From Geomonas ferrireducens (GTDB taxonomy: Bacteria; Desulfobacterota; Desulfuromonadia; Geobacterales; Geobacteraceae): a stretch of DNA of 64,000 nt. Every line of letters starts with the position of its first letter. Position 1 is the stretch's first letter. Made by a program: the position numbers and the translations under genes. The notes beneath the pieces are model-generated. The model worked only from the letters and a program-made list of their open reading frames with translations, was not told the origin of the DNA and did no database searches. The stretch covers positions 62,001-126,000 of the forward strand of contig NZ_SSYA01000001.1 in assembly GCF_004917065.1 (NCBI RefSeq), read 5' to 3'. Shown here piece after piece: positions 44,148-54,231 of this stretch.

Positions 44148-46202
44148 CTACATGGTCCGCATCGGCCCCAGCGATCCCAGGCCGGCCAGCGAGAAGTTTA
44201 CCGTGAACTGCTGCTCGCCGGTCACCTGGTGACTCCGCACCCGGTCGGAATAGGCCAGAACCACGCTCCAGCACTGCTGCCGGTATTCCAGGGCGTAGCG
44301 GGAGCCCAGGAAGGCGCCCCTGTCAAAGGAGTAACGCCCCTCCAGGTCTGCGGTGAACCGGGTCCCGAGCGGGAAGACCAGACCGGCGTCCAGGTAGTCC
44401 AGCTCGCCCCTACTGTGGCGATAGGTCAGCCGGGCCAGGTCCTTCTTCCCCTCCCCCTTGTACTCGAGCCCGATGTTGGCGGTGGAGAGGTCGTTGCCCT
44501 CCATGTTGTAGCGCCCGTCCAGGAGCAGGGAAAGGTTCTGCATCGGGGTGACCACGCTCTCAAGCATCAGGTCGGTTAGCTTGTTCCCCTCGTCGACCAG
44601 CGTGAGGAGGTCGCGGCGCTCACCCGAGAACTGGTACCCTTGGGTCAGCTTCAGGTACATGATGTCGCGGTACTCGTCCGGCAGCCCCTCCCTGACGAAC
44701 TTCCTTGTGAAGGTGTTTGATAGGGAAAGGTAGGCGATGCTCTGCCCCAAGACGCGGTCGTCGTAGTCGAAGAGGGGGAGATTCTGATCGGCGCGCCGCT
44801 CCACGAAAGCGTATTGGAGCTCGGGAACCAGCAGGTGGCGCGTCGTTCCGTCGTAGATCCTCTCCAGGGGAAGCGACAACGTGGCCCCGCCGTCGGCCTG
44901 CCCGATCTGGCGCCACCCGGGGTCGGGGCTGTCGCCGCGTGCGTTGTACAGGCGCTGCTGGAACCCTCCGTACAGCGAGAAGTCGAGCGCGTCCCCCGGC
45001 TTAGCGTAGTAGGAAAGCCGCGGGTGCACGACGAGGCGCTGTCCGGTTGCCCCGATGTCGCGGATGAAATTGGAGACGCTCGAGTCCATGGAGAAAAGAA
45101 GCGGACCGATCTTGTCCCCTGCGGCGATGAAGCTCAGTCTCGGCAAGCGCTGCAGCGTCGCGTCGTTGGTGGGAGCCTCGAGGTCCTGCGCATAACGCAG
45201 GTCACCGCTCAAACCGTAGCGGTCCCAGCGCCGGTCGAAAGAGACGGTCGATTCGAGGAGCTGGCGGTTGTATTCGCCGGAAAACTCGCCGTAATCAAGG
45301 TAGTAGCGGCGGTCCGAGATCATGTGGATGGTGGAGGCAACGGTCAGGTCCGGCGTGAGGATCTCCAGGTGTCTTTGCTGCACCTCGCCGCGGAACCCGC
45401 TCTCATTGGTGTCGTAGATACCGAAGGCATGCAGGTACCCCTGACTGCCGTGCGGCCGCAGGTAGCGGTATTCGACGCCGCTCCCCACGCCGCGGGAGGT
45501 CTCGATGTCGAGGTTGAAGGTCGCCTCCTGGCTCTGGTTTATGGCCCAGTAGTACGGCTGGTCGATGTAGAAGCCCCGTTTCGACGAGAAGCCGAGCTTC
45601 GGTATCATAAGACCCGACTGCCGATCGGTGTTGGCCGGGAAGACGAGGTACGGGGTGTAGAACAACGGGATGTCGCCGACGTAGAATACCGCGTGTTTCG
45701 CCGTCGCGTATTCATCCAGGGTGAGATCAACCCGGCTCGCCTCGAAATGCCAGCTCGGGCGGTCGCCGTCGCAGGTGGTGAAGGTCCCCCGCTCCACCCG
45801 GTAGTCGGCATCCCCGGTCTTCATAAGCCGGTCGGCACGCAGGCGGAAATTGGATTTTTTCACGAAGAGCTCGCCGCTCAAAAGCTCCCCGTGCTGGGTG
45901 ACCAGGTCCAAAAGGAGCTTCCTGCCGTTCATGGTATCGCCGCCGCGCTCGAGTCGGACGTTCCCCTCGGCAACCGCATCGCCGGTCAACCTGTGATAGA
46001 TGACGCTGTCGGCGAGAAGGGATGCACCCTCCTGGGTGATGAGCACGTTCCCCTCGGCGTGGTAGCTGTCGGTTGGGGTGTCCACCGACAGGTGGTCCGC
46101 CTTGATGGTCGCCTCCTTGTTGGGGATGGCCATCTCGCCCCGGGCAATCCCGGCGGAGAAAAGAAGGTATGTTAGGAGCCAGAAGGCTCTTGCAGGTTTC
46201 AT
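44148..46202 (-). CDS. lptD: LPS-assembly protein LptD
   Basis: 684 aa from the ATG at 46202, chosen for GGAG and a proper signal peptide (MKPARAFWLLTYLLFSAGIARG). An ATG 54 bases earlier overlaps the folC stop. The N-terminal OstA/LptA-like domain (about 25-180) has ATIKADHLSVDTPTDSYHAE and GNVLITQEG; the rest is a beta-barrel with many aromatic, alternating strands and ends SLAGLGSLGPMRTM, without the usual terminal Phe. It inserts LPS into the outer membrane with LptE. Confidence 0.9.
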   Translation of the reverse strand: MKPARAFWLLTYLLFSAGIARGEMAIPNKEATIKADHLSVDTPTDSYHAEGNVLITQEGASLLADSVIYHRLTGDAVAEGNVRLERGGDTMNGRKLLLDLVTQHGELLSGELFVKKSNFRLRADRLMKTGDADYRVERGTFTTCDGDRPSWHFEASRVDLTLDEYATAKHAVFYVGDIPLFYTPYLVFPANTDRQSGLMIPKLGFSSKRGFYIDQPYYWAINQSQEATFNLDIETSRGVGSGVEYRYLRPHGSQGYLHAFGIYDTNESGFRGEVQQRHLEILTPDLTVASTIHMISDRRYYLDYGEFSGEYNRQLLESTVSFDRRWDRYGLSGDLRYAQDLEAPTNDATLQRLPRLSFIAAGDKIGPLLFSMDSSVSNFIRDIGATGQRLVVHPRLSYYAKPGDALDFSLYGGFQQRLYNARGDSPDPGWRQIGQADGGATLSLPLERIYDGTTRHLLVPELQYAFVERRADQNLPLFDYDDRVLGQSIAYLSLSNTFTRKFVREGLPDEYRDIMYLKLTQGYQFSGERRDLLTLVDEGNKLTDLMLESVVTPMQNLSLLLDGRYNMEGNDLSTANIGLEYKGEGKKDLARLTYRHSRGELDYLDAGLVFPLGTRFTADLEGRYSFDRGAFLGSRYALEYRQQCWSVVLAYSDRVRSHQVTGEQQFTVNFSLAGLGSLGPMRTM

Positions 46203-46252
46203 CGCACTCCGGTTCGGGCGGGACTTCCCGCCGTGCAGTGTGCCGTCCGGTT

Positions 46253-47527
46253 TCATCCCCGGAACGGCTCGAAGGTCTCGGATTTCAGGTGGCCCCTCGC
46301 CTCACCCACGGTGAAGAGGGAACCGCACACCACGATCAGGTCGTCGTCAGCGGCCACGTTTCTCGCAAGCTGGACCCCTTCGCCGACGCTTCCGGCCGCC
46401 ATGGCCTCGACCCCGGCCCCGAGACAGTAGCCGGCAAGTTCCACGGCGGGCAGAGCGCGATCGATGGCCGGCGTCACCGCGAAGACCCGCTCGGCAAGCG
46501 GCAAAAGCGGAGAGAGGATGCCGGAAAGCTCCTTGTCGGCCATCACGCCGATGACAAGGAACAGACGCCCGCGCGGGATGTCATCGAGCGCCTCGGCAAG
46601 GGCCCGGGCACCGGCCGGGTTGTGTGCCCCGTCGAGCAGCACGCGGGGGGCGTCGCCGAAGAGCTCCATCCGTCCGGGCCAGCGGGCGTTGGCCACCCCG
46701 GCGGCCATCGCCTGAGGCGTTATCGGAAAGCCGATCGCCCCGAGGATCTCCGCGCAGGCGAGCGCGAGGGCCGCGTTGCCGCTTTGATAGCGCCCCAAAA
46801 GGCCGCATTGCAGCCCGTCCAGGGTGAGCGAGACGCCCCGGTAATACAGGGAGCGGTCCATCCAGAAGGCGTCGAAGGCTTCACCCTGTCGGTAAAGCGG
46901 TGCGGCGAGACGGTCCGCGTTGTGCTCGATGATGAACTGCGCCTCGGGGAGCTGGCGCGCCGTCACCACAGGGGCGCCGGGCTTGCAGATCCCGGCCTTC
47001 TCCGCGGCGATCTCCTCGACGGTGCTGCCGAGATAATCGGTGTGCTCGATGGAGATCGGCGCGATGGCGCAAAGGATACCGTTGAGTGCGTTGGTGGCGT
47101 CGAGGCGTCCTCCCATCCCCGCCTCGAAGATGGCGATGTCCACCCCGCTCTCGGCAAAATAGAGGGCTGCCAAAGCGGTGACGATCTCGAAGAAGGTGCT
47201 CTCTTTCGGGGCGGCGGCAAGCACCAGGGCCGCCAGCCGCGCCACGTCATCCTCCTCGATTTCAGCGCCGTTCACCTTCATGCGCTCGGTGAAGGATATC
47301 AGATGCGGCGAGGTGAAAAGTCCGGTTCTGTAGCCGCCGGCGCCGAGGATGGAGGCGAGGAAGGAAGAGGTCGACCCCTTGCCGTTGGTGCCGACAACGT
47401 GGACCGTCTTGAAGGTGTCCTGCGGATTGCCCAGTGCGGCAAGAAGCGGGACGATCCTGTCGAGCCCCGGCTTGATGCCGAAGCGTCCCAGGGCGTAGAT
47501 GTGCTCGAGGGTCTCCGCGTAGGTCAT
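46253..47527 (-). CDS. folC: Folylpolyglutamate/dihydrofolate synthase
   Basis: 424 aa Mur-ligase family enzyme adding glutamate to folates. ATP loop VVGTNGKGSTSSFLAS; FTSPHLISFTERMKVNG; FEAGMGGRLDATN; and DGAHNPAGARALAEAL in the C-terminal domain. It ends at 46253, within the upstream ATGA of the lptD frame. In the window it lies after accD with a LysE-type gene between. Confidence 0.93.
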   Translation of the reverse strand: MTYAETLEHIYALGRFGIKPGLDRIVPLLAALGNPQDTFKTVHVVGTNGKGSTSSFLASILGAGGYRTGLFTSPHLISFTERMKVNGAEIEEDDVARLAALVLAAAPKESTFFEIVTALAALYFAESGVDIAIFEAGMGGRLDATNALNGILCAIAPISIEHTDYLGSTVEEIAAEKAGICKPGAPVVTARQLPEAQFIIEHNADRLAAPLYRQGEAFDAFWMDRSLYYRGVSLTLDGLQCGLLGRYQSGNAALALACAEILGAIGFPITPQAMAAGVANARWPGRMELFGDAPRVLLDGAHNPAGARALAEALDDIPRGRLFLVIGVMADKELSGILSPLLPLAERVFAVTPAIDRALPAVELAGYCLGAGVEAMAAGSVGEGVQLARNVAADDDLIVVCGSLFTVGEARGHLKSETFEPFRG

Positions 47528-47591
47528 GACAGGGCGGGATTATAGGTAAAGAGCATGAAAAAGTCCATATCAATCGGGGTCTGGAAGGGGC

Positions 47592-48218
47592 TCAGGCCTC
47601 GGGCCAGGCAAGACGCAGACCGAGGGCCATCAGGATGCAGCCGGCCACCTGTCCGATCCGGTTTCCGGCGCCCGCGCTGCGGTTCAGCCAGCGCCCGATC
47701 TCCCCGGAGAGAAGTGCCACAAGGCCAAAGCCGAGCATGGTCAGCATGACGAAGGTGCTGCCGAGAACGAGCATCTGCATGGGAACGCCGCCGCGCGAGC
47801 GCTCGACGAACTGAGGGAAGAAGGCGAGAAAGAAGAGCGCCACCTTCGGGTTCATGATGTTGGCGAGGATGCTTTGACGAAAGATCTCCCGGCACGCCAG
47901 TTCCCCCGCCGCCCCCTCCGCGACGATGGACGCCTTGCTGCGGAGCATCTTGTAGCCGATGTACATCAGGTAAGCGGCACCGGCGTACCTCACGCAGGCG
48001 AAGGCGGTCGCCGAAGAGGTGATCAGGGCGGAGAGGCCGACGATGGCGAAGAAGGTGTGCGCGAAGTTGCCGAGCGCGAACCCTGCCGCCGCCGCGAGGC
48101 CGGCCTTTCTCCCCTGCGCAACGCCGCGCGTCATCACGTAGATGATGTCGGGGCCGGGGGTGAAGATGAGGAGCGTGGAGGCGACGGCGAACAGGGCCAA
48201 CTGGGTGAGGGAAACCAT
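47592..48218 (-). CDS. LysE/RhtB family amino-acid exporter
   Basis: 208 aa with six hydrophobic helices. The family signature near the N-terminus, FTPGPDIIYVMTRGVAQGRKAG, is complete, followed by GNFAHTFFAIVGL and YLMYIGYKMLRSK. It likely exports amino acids such as homoserine, threonine or lysine. GGAG precedes the ATG. It sits between accD and folC, with an inverted repeat on its upstream side, so it may have been inserted there. Confidence 0.9.
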   Translation of the reverse strand: MVSLTQLALFAVASTLLIFTPGPDIIYVMTRGVAQGRKAGLAAAAGFALGNFAHTFFAIVGLSALITSSATAFACVRYAGAAYLMYIGYKMLRSKASIVAEGAAGELACREIFRQSILANIMNPKVALFFLAFFPQFVERSRGGVPMQMLVLGSTFVMLTMLGFGLVALLSGEIGRWLNRSAGAGNRIGQVAGCILMALGLRLAWPEA

Positions 48219-48265
48219 GGCGACTCCCGGCGAGGCTCGAGGTTTGGAGGCTCAAAAAAGAGAAA

Positions 48266-48301
48266 GGTTAAGGTTTGGAGCTTCCCTCCTCTGCCTTAAC
48301 C
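48266..48301. repeat. Inverted repeat between accD and the exporter
   Basis: GGTTAAGG (48266-48273) and CCTTAACC (48294-48301) are perfect reverse complements over a 20-base loop. ACCTCGACCTCGACCT follows near 48310-48327, then TTTTTT. It could act as a terminator or mark an insertion edge. Confidence 0.5.
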
Positions 48302-48331
48302 TCTCTGATACCTCGACCTCGACCTGCTTTT

Positions 48332-49180
48332 TTAGTTTCTGTAGAGCATCTTCAGGATGCTGGAGAGCTGTGCTTTCATCTTGCTCCGCTCCACGATGAC
48401 GTCGACCATGCCGTGGTCAAGCAGGTACTCGGAGCGCTGGAAGCCCTGCGGGAGCTTCTGGCGGATGGTCTGCTCGATGACGCGGGGTCCTGCGAAACCG
48501 ATGAGCGCCTTCGGCTCGGCCATGTTGATGTCGCCCAGCATCGCGAAGCTCGCGGTGACGCCGCCGGTGGTCGGGTCGGTCAGGATGGAGACGAAGGGAA
48601 GCCCTGCTTCACGGAGCTTGGCAAGGGCCGCGGAGGTCTTCGCCATCTGCATGAGGGAGAGGATGCTCTCCTGCATCCTGGCGCCGCCGGAGGCGGAGAC
48701 GATGATGCAGGGGGTGCGCTCGGCAAGGGCGCGCTCGATGCCGCGGGTGATCTTCTCGCCCACGACGCTCCCCATGGAGCCCCCCATGAAGGAGAAGTCG
48801 AAGACGCACAGCTGCACAGGGGTCCCCTCGATCTTGCCCGAGCCGCAGACGATGGCGTCCTTGCTCCCTTTCTTGGCCAAGGCCTGGTCGATGCGCTCCT
48901 GGTAGCTCTTGCTGTCCTTGAACTCGAGGAAATCGACCGACACGATACCGGCGTCGAACTCGACGAAGGTCCCCTCGTCGATGAGGAGCTCGATCCTCCT
49001 CTTCGTGGAGACGCGGTAGTGGTGGCCGCACTTCGGGCAGACGTTCAGGTTGCTCTCGATGTCCTTCGTATAGATGGTCTCTGCGCAGCTAACGCACTTC
49101 GTCCAAAGCCCTTCCGGCACCTTCACCTTGTGCTCCGGCCCTCTTGCTTTAGGCGGATTGTCTCTTTTGAACCAAGCCAT
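48332..49180 (-). CDS. accD: Acetyl-CoA carboxylase carboxyltransferase beta subunit
   Basis: 282 aa. The N-terminal zinc ribbon is CVSCAETIYTKD then CPKCGHHYR (four Cys). The crotonase-fold core has EGTPVQLCVFDFSFMGGSMG and SASGGARMQE. With AccA it moves a carboxyl group from biotin to acetyl-CoA, the first step of fatty-acid synthesis. It is downstream of trpA on the same strand by 131 bases. Confidence 0.95.
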   Translation of the reverse strand: MAWFKRDNPPKARGPEHKVKVPEGLWTKCVSCAETIYTKDIESNLNVCPKCGHHYRVSTKRRIELLIDEGTFVEFDAGIVSVDFLEFKDSKSYQERIDQALAKKGSKDAIVCGSGKIEGTPVQLCVFDFSFMGGSMGSVVGEKITRGIERALAERTPCIIVSASGGARMQESILSLMQMAKTSAALAKLREAGLPFVSILTDPTTGGVTASFAMLGDINMAEPKALIGFAGPRVIEQTIRQKLPQGFQRSEYLLDHGMVDVIVERSKMKAQLSSILKMLYRN

Positions 49181-49311
49181 ATGTGCCCTCTCGTGGGATA
49201 GTCCCCAGCTGTTTTATTTAGTCGTAAATCAGCGCTGTTTCTTAGCAGATCGCTTCATGCATGTCAAACAAAACGGTGCACCTTGCGCGCCAACATACCG
49301 AAATTACGTGA

Positions 49312-50118
49312 TTATCCTGCGGACGATTGCCGCACCCCTTGTTTTAGAGCGCCGACGAAGGAGGAGAGTTCCCGCAACAGTTCCGCCCCCTGGTATTTCT
49401 CGAAATACTTCACCAGGGCGCTTCCCACCACCACGCCGTCGGCGACCTGCGCAACCTGCCTGGCCTGCTCCGGCGTGGAAATGCCGAAGCCGACCACGAG
49501 CGGCAGGCTGAGCGCGTCCCGCACAGAGGTGACGCGTTCGGCGAGGGTGTCGGCCACCGCACTTCTCGCGCCGGTCACGCCGGTCACCGAGACGTAGTAG
49601 ATGAAGCCGCTTCCCTGGCGCGCAACCGACGCGACGCGCTCGGCGTCCGAGGTCGGCGTCAGAAGGAAGATGAGGTCGAGGCCGCAACGGTCGGTGTGCT
49701 CCTTGAGCTCGGGCGCCTCTTCCGGGGGAAGGTCAACGACGAGGAGCGCGTCCACACCCGCCTTGGCGGCATCGCAGGCGAAGCGCTCGGCTCCGTAGGT
49801 GAAGATCGGGTTGAAGTACCCCATGAGGACGATGGGGATCTGGGTTTTTACGCGCAGGCGCGCGACCAGTTCGAGAATCCCCGGGAGCGTGGTCCCGGAG
49901 GCAAGGGCCCGGTCCGACGAAAGCTGGATGGTCGGCCCGTCCGCCATCGGATCGGAGAACGGGACGCCGAGCTCGATCAGGTCGGCCCCGGCCTTCTCCA
50001 GTTCCAGCACCGCCTGTTCGGTGGTGGCGAGGTCCGGGTCGCCGGCGGTGATGAATGTCACCAGCCCCTTTTCCCCTTTTGCTTTGAGTGCTGCGAATCT
50101 ATCGGCAATCCTGCCCAT
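49312..50118 (-). CDS. trpA: Tryptophan synthase alpha chain
   Basis: 268 aa TIM barrel that releases indole from indole-3-glycerol phosphate. Catalytic Glu in [16 protein letters not shown], catalytic Asp in [14 protein letters not shown], and phosphate-binding [16 protein letters not shown] precedes the ATG. trpB is 28 kb away, and trpA leads a run with accD and folC, an order I recall from other Geobacter genomes. Confidence 0.95.
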   Translation of the reverse strand: MGRIADRFAALKAKGEKGLVTFITAGDPDLATTEQAVLELEKAGADLIELGVPFSDPMADGPTIQLSSDRALASGTTLPGILELVARLRVKTQIPIVLMGYFNPIFTYGAERFACDAAKAGVDALLVVDLPPEEAPELKEHTDRCGLDLIFLLTPTSDAERVASVARQGSGFIYYVSVTGVTGARSAVADTLAERVTSVRDALSLPLVVGFGISTPEQARQVAQVADGVVVGSALVKYFEKYQGAELLRELSSFVGALKQGVRQSSAG

Positions 50119-50142
50119 GGCAACTCCTTAAAACCTGAAAGA

Positions 50143-50165
50143 CGTTCAACGTTCGACGTTCCAGG
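50143..50165. repeat. Single GTTCAACG iteron
   Basis: GACGTTCAACGTTCGACGTTC, the same octamer family as at 39021-39183 and 42699-42935, here alone just before trpA. No matching opposite-orientation end is visible nearby. Confidence 0.55.
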
Positions 50166-50221
50166 TTATGTTCTGCGTTAAAGGGTCTTCCGCCTGGCTG
50201 CGGCAGTCCTCCCCTTATAAC

Positions 50222-50250
50222 AAAAAAAGTCCCCCTCGGGGAGAGGGGGA
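50222..50250 (-). terminator. Terminator of the 50289-54231 leftward transcript
   Basis: TCCCCCTC (50230-50237) pairs with GAGGGGGA (50243-50250). Read leftward it is followed by TTTTTTT (50222-50228 on the plus strand as A). It lies 40 bases after the chemoreceptor stop. Confidence 0.88.
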
Positions 50251-50288
50251 TTTGATCGGTACGGCTAAAGTGGGCGCCGAAGGCGTCC

Positions 50289-52493
50289 CTAGATCTTGAA
50301 TGCTTCCATCTCCTGCTTCAGCATCTCGGTCTGGCGGAAGAGCTTGTAGACCGCCTCGTCCATGACGCGGGTCGACTCGAGGTTCACCTCGGTCGCCTGC
50401 TGGATATCCTCGACGGACATGACGATCTGCTCGGAGCCGCGGGACTGCTCGTCGCAGGCGCGCTTTATGTGACGGATCATCTCGGTGATGCTCTCGGTGG
50501 ACTGGGCGATCAGGTTCCCCACCTTGTTCTGCTCGCGGGTGGAGGAGAGCACCTGGGAGGTCAGGCTCTTCATGTTCTCGACGGCTGCCATGATGAGCTC
50601 GCTCCCCTGCCCCTGCTCGCGGGTCGCCTTGGCGATCTGGGACACCATCTCGGAGACCTGTTCCATCGCCTCGCGGATCATCTGGCTCCCTTTGGCCTGC
50701 TCGACGGTGGTGCGGGCGATCTCGGTCACCTGCGCGGTCGCTTCGGTGACCCCCACCACGATCTTCGTGAGCGCCTCACCGGATTTCTGCGAGAGGAGCT
50801 CGCCTTCGGCGATGGAGCGCTCTGACTGATCGATCGCCTCCACCGCGCGCTGGGTCTCGTCCTGCACCGCCCGGATCACCTGTGAAATCTCCCTGGTGGA
50901 GCTGGAGGTCCTCTCGGAAAGCTCCTTGATCTCGTCGGCTACGACCGCGAAACCCTTGCCGTGCTCACCCGCCTGGGCCGCGATGATGGCAGCGTTCAGG
51001 GCCAAAAGGTTCGTCTGCTCGGCGACCTCGTCGATGACGGAGAGGATGTCGCCGATGTCGGTGGCGCGCTCGGAGAGGGTCGCGATGACCTCGCTCGTGA
51101 TCTGCGAGGCGTGCTTGATCTCCTGCATGCCGTTGATCACCGCCTCAACCGCCTCGCGGCCGGTCTCCGCGTCGACGCGGACCGCCTTGGAAATGGCCGC
51201 GGTCTCGTTGGCGTTGCGCTCGACCTGCTTGATGGAGCTGTCCATCTCCATGACCGAGGATGCCGTCGCGGTGGATACCTCCATGAGGCTCACCACGCCG
51301 TTACCCACCTGCTTGATGGAAGCGCCCATCTCGACGATGGAGGAGCTGACCTCGTTCACCGAGAGTGCCAGGTTCTCCATGTTCTGTACGACCTCCTCGA
51401 CGCTCGAGGCCATCTCGAGGATGGAGGAGGAGCTTTCCGAGGCGGAAATGGAGAGGGAATCGACCCCCTGGCCCACCCCTTTCACGGAGGTGTTGATCTG
51501 CACGATGGCGGCCGAGGTCTTGGAGACGCTCTCCGCCTGCGTCTTCGCCGACTGCACCACGGTGTGGGAGGCCTTGGCCATGGTGTCGGAGATGACCGCG
51601 AGTTCGCTCGAGGAGCGGGAGACCTTGCCGATCATCCCGGAGAGCCTGCCGACCATCTCGTTGAAATCGCTGCCGAGCTTGCCGATCTCGTCCTGATTCC
51701 CGGCCTCGATCACGGCGGTGAGATCACCCTCGGCGCCGCGGTTCACTGCGGAGGCCATCGTCCTCACGCGGGAGACGATGTTGCGGGTGATGAGGAGCCC
51801 GAGAAGAACGGCCAGGGCCACGGCGACCACGATGACCGCCGCGAAGGTGAAGCCCGCCGAGCGCTGGATCTCGGTCACCTGCTTGTTCGCCGCGGTCATC
51901 CGGTTGCCGACCTCGACGAGGATGTCGTCCAGATCCTCCTTCGCCTTATCGTTGGCGGCGGCGATCTCCTCGTTGGCGAGCTTGTTGAGACGCGCATCGG
52001 CAAGGGCATCCTTGGCCGCCTGGCTGATCACCCCCGGGGGAACGTTCTTCAAAAGCGCCTGTTTGCGCGCGACCAGTTCGTCAGCGACCTTCTCGAACTC
52101 GGCCCAGCTCGCCAGGAACTGCCGGGTGCGCTTCTCGACCACGCTCCCCTTCTCCGCCGGGAGCATGCCGAGCTTCTTGTTCCCCTCGAGGATGATCTGG
52201 GCCTGACTCAGCAGGGTGTCCCGCTTCATCTGGTAGTCGTCGATGTACTCCTGCAGCTTCTCCGGGTCGTTGTGAACCAGGGCCGCCTGCATGAGGCTCA
52301 CGTGGCAGTACTTCTGGGTCACCCCCATGAGGAGTACCAGTTTCTGCTGCTTTGAGAGCTGCTCGAGGATGTTCTGGATCTGGCCGCCGACCCGCTTGAT
52401 GTTGAGGGCACCGAAACCGCCGGTGAAGGCGACCAGAACGGCCATGATCAGGAACGACCCGATCAGGCGGCTGCGCAGGGTCAGGTCTTTCAT
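50289..52493 (-). CDS. Methyl-accepting chemotaxis protein next to a cytochrome
   Basis: 734 aa. A membrane helix at about 12-30, a periplasmic helical domain at about 33-212, a second helix at about 214-236, HAMP, then a very long signalling coiled coil. The tip reads [17 protein letters not shown] then [15 protein letters not shown]: Ile and Gln replace the Glu and Arg of the common NAAIEAAR. The periplasmic part has C63/H64 (KYCHVSL) but no CxxCH. The gene starts 5 bases after the stop of a monoheme cytochrome gene, so the two are translated together, which suggests a redox or cytochrome-linked input. Confidence 0.88.
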   Translation of the reverse strand: MKDLTLRSRLIGSFLIMAVLVAFTGGFGALNIKRVGGQIQNILEQLSKQQKLVLLMGVTQKYCHVSLMQAALVHNDPEKLQEYIDDYQMKRDTLLSQAQIILEGNKKLGMLPAEKGSVVEKRTRQFLASWAEFEKVADELVARKQALLKNVPPGVISQAAKDALADARLNKLANEEIAAANDKAKEDLDDILVEVGNRMTAANKQVTEIQRSAGFTFAAVIVVAVALAVLLGLLITRNIVSRVRTMASAVNRGAEGDLTAVIEAGNQDEIGKLGSDFNEMVGRLSGMIGKVSRSSSELAVISDTMAKASHTVVQSAKTQAESVSKTSAAIVQINTSVKGVGQGVDSLSISASESSSSILEMASSVEEVVQNMENLALSVNEVSSSIVEMGASIKQVGNGVVSLMEVSTATASSVMEMDSSIKQVERNANETAAISKAVRVDAETGREAVEAVINGMQEIKHASQITSEVIATLSERATDIGDILSVIDEVAEQTNLLALNAAIIAAQAGEHGKGFAVVADEIKELSERTSSSTREISQVIRAVQDETQRAVEAIDQSERSIAEGELLSQKSGEALTKIVVGVTEATAQVTEIARTTVEQAKGSQMIREAMEQVSEMVSQIAKATREQGQGSELIMAAVENMKSLTSQVLSSTREQNKVGNLIAQSTESITEMIRHIKRACDEQSRGSEQIVMSVEDIQQATEVNLESTRVMDEAVYKLFRQTEMLKQEMEAFKI

Positions 52494-52498
52494 CTTGG

Positions 52499-52858
52499 TT
52501 ACTTCTCCGATTCAGAGAGGAGGTAGTTCATCAGGTCGACAGAGGCCTTCACTTCGGCCTTGTTCATGTTGGAGTCGGGCTTTCTAAGCATCTTGACCCC
52601 GTACGCCTTGGTGGCGCTGCGGTCGAAAGGCTGGCCGGAGATAGGGGCGACACCGGTCTGGATGGCGACGATGGTGCGCTCGAGGGTGTGACATTTGACA
52701 CATTTCACCCGGACGATCTCGTAGTTCGCCTTCATGGCCGGGGGAAAGGAGGAAGGATCAAGACGCATGGCGTCACCCCTGCCGATGACTTTGAGACCGG
52801 CGTGGGCAGAGGTTGCGGTAGCTGCGACGAGGAGCATTGTAACGAGGAGCTTTTTCAT
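52499..52858 (-). CDS. Small periplasmic monoheme cytochrome c
   Basis: 119 aa with a cleavable signal peptide (cut near SAHA, residue 20) and one heme site, CVKCH at 53-57. A Met in VKMLRKPD could be the sixth ligand. No lipobox, so it is soluble in the periplasm. It lies between the Cyc2-like cytochrome-porin (74 bases upstream) and the chemoreceptor (5 bases downstream) on the same strand. Confidence 0.87.
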   Translation of the reverse strand: MKKLLVTMLLVAATATSAHAGLKVIGRGDAMRLDPSSFPPAMKANYEIVRVKCVKCHTLERTIVAIQTGVAPISGQPFDRSATKAYGVKMLRKPDSNMNKAEVKASVDLMNYLLSESEK

Positions 52859-52932
52859 AGGGGTGCTGAAACCTCCGAGACATTATCTACGACGGCAGAA
52901 GTCGTCGTGCTGAGCATTTCCGTTGCCTTGAG

Positions 52933-54231
52933 CTAGAGGCTGAAGGCGATGGAGGCGAAGGCGATGTTGCCCGTCCCCTCCGGGGCAATGCTGTGGGTGT
53001 ACTCAAGCGACAGCCGCAGGTTCTGCAACGGGGCATAGGCCAGGGCCGGGGTGAAACGTTTGATCGCGCCGTAGCCGGCGTTCAGGTATTCGTAGCGGAA
53101 AAGCGGTACCAGGTTGACCGGCGCCCCGAGGTAGTACTCACCTTCCAGGGTGTAGGCGCGGCTGTCGACGCTCGTCGCCAGGACGGAGAAGTCGGGGTTG
53201 GAATCCCTGCCGAAGCTGCCGCTTCCCTTAAGGTGCAGACGTTTGTAGAGGATGTCGGCCTCGGCGCCGATGCGGCGGAAGTTGTTGACGTTCTGCGCGA
53301 TGCCGTTAGCGTCGAACTCCCCGTTTTGTCCCCAGTAACCGAAGCCGCCAAGGGTCACGCTCAGAAAGTCCCAGACGCTGTCATGCTCCAGGTCCACCTC
53401 GGGCTCCTGCCCCTTCAGGTCGGTCCCCCCGATCTTGTAGGAGATGTGCCCATAGCCGTCCTTGCGGTCCCCTCCGTTTCGATCCACGACGCCCCCCGCA
53501 ACGAAGAGTCGGTTACCGAGAAGCGCATTCAGTTCGACCCCGTCCTCGGTGGCGTCGCTGCTGAAGGGGGACAGACCGACGCGGTAGGTGGTCGAGGCAT
53601 ACGATGGTACCGGCAGGATGCGGTTACTCTTCTTCCAGAGGGAGAGTTTCGGCTCGAAGCGCCCCACCTTCACGTTGACAGGCGTGCCGGCGGCCTGGCG
53701 CCAGACCAGGAACAATTCGTCGAGGTCCGGGCTGTTGCCGGGAGGCACGTTGGTGTTCTCTGCGGGGGTGGAGAGAGCCGATGCGCGCTGCATCCCCTGG
53801 GAGTAGAGGTTGTAGGTCACGAAGAAGCCGACCAGGTCGCGGAAGGAGCCACCCGCCTGCAGCGTGACGGATCTTGCCGAGAGGTCCAGCTTGTTGCCGT
53901 CCGCGGCGTCCTCGTCATAGGCGAGATCGGCGCTTGCGGTGAGCGAGATCGGGATCTGCTGCGGCAACCCGGAAATGGCGGCCCACTCGTTGCCCGCCGG
54001 CTCGGTGCCCTTTGCCGCCTCGCCCTTCTTGTGGGGCCAGACGTAGCCGTTTTTCAGGAAGGCGTCGCCGAACTCGTTCAGTTCGGGATAGATGGTATGG
54101 CAGGTGGAACATTCGGTCTTGTGCTGCCGACTGAAGGCGGGGATGGCATCGGCGTGGTCCGGGACCAGCAGGGGAGCGAGGGAGATGCCGAGAAAGAACA
54201 TGACTGCGGAAGTATGCTTTCTGAGAAACAT
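52933..54231 (-). CDS. Cyc2-like fused monoheme cytochrome-porin
   Basis: 432 aa from the ATG at 54231, with AGGAG 6 bases upstream. A signal peptide ends near residue 28; the mature N-terminus IPAFSRQHKTECSTCHTIYP carries a heme site (C41, C44, H45) followed by ELNEFGDAFLKNG. This pattern (AFxRQ, CxxCH, LNxFG) is that of Cyc2-type proteins, in which a short cytochrome domain sits in or on an outer-membrane barrel. The rest (about 90-432) has repeated amphipathic strands ending in a C-terminal IAFASIAFSL, a typical last barrel strand. Cyc2 oxidises Fe(II) in iron oxidisers; here the role, and the direction of electron flow, are unknown. Confidence 0.75.
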   Translation of the reverse strand: MFLRKHTSAVMFFLGISLAPLLVPDHADAIPAFSRQHKTECSTCHTIYPELNEFGDAFLKNGYVWPHKKGEAAKGTEPAGNEWAAISGLPQQIPISLTASADLAYDEDAADGNKLDLSARSVTLQAGGSFRDLVGFFVTYNLYSQGMQRASALSTPAENTNVPPGNSPDLDELFLVWRQAAGTPVNVKVGRFEPKLSLWKKSNRILPVPSYASTTYRVGLSPFSSDATEDGVELNALLGNRLFVAGGVVDRNGGDRKDGYGHISYKIGGTDLKGQEPEVDLEHDSVWDFLSVTLGGFGYWGQNGEFDANGIAQNVNNFRRIGAEADILYKRLHLKGSGSFGRDSNPDFSVLATSVDSRAYTLEGEYYLGAPVNLVPLFRYEYLNAGYGAIKRFTPALAYAPLQNLRLSLEYTHSIAPEGTGNIAFASIAFSL

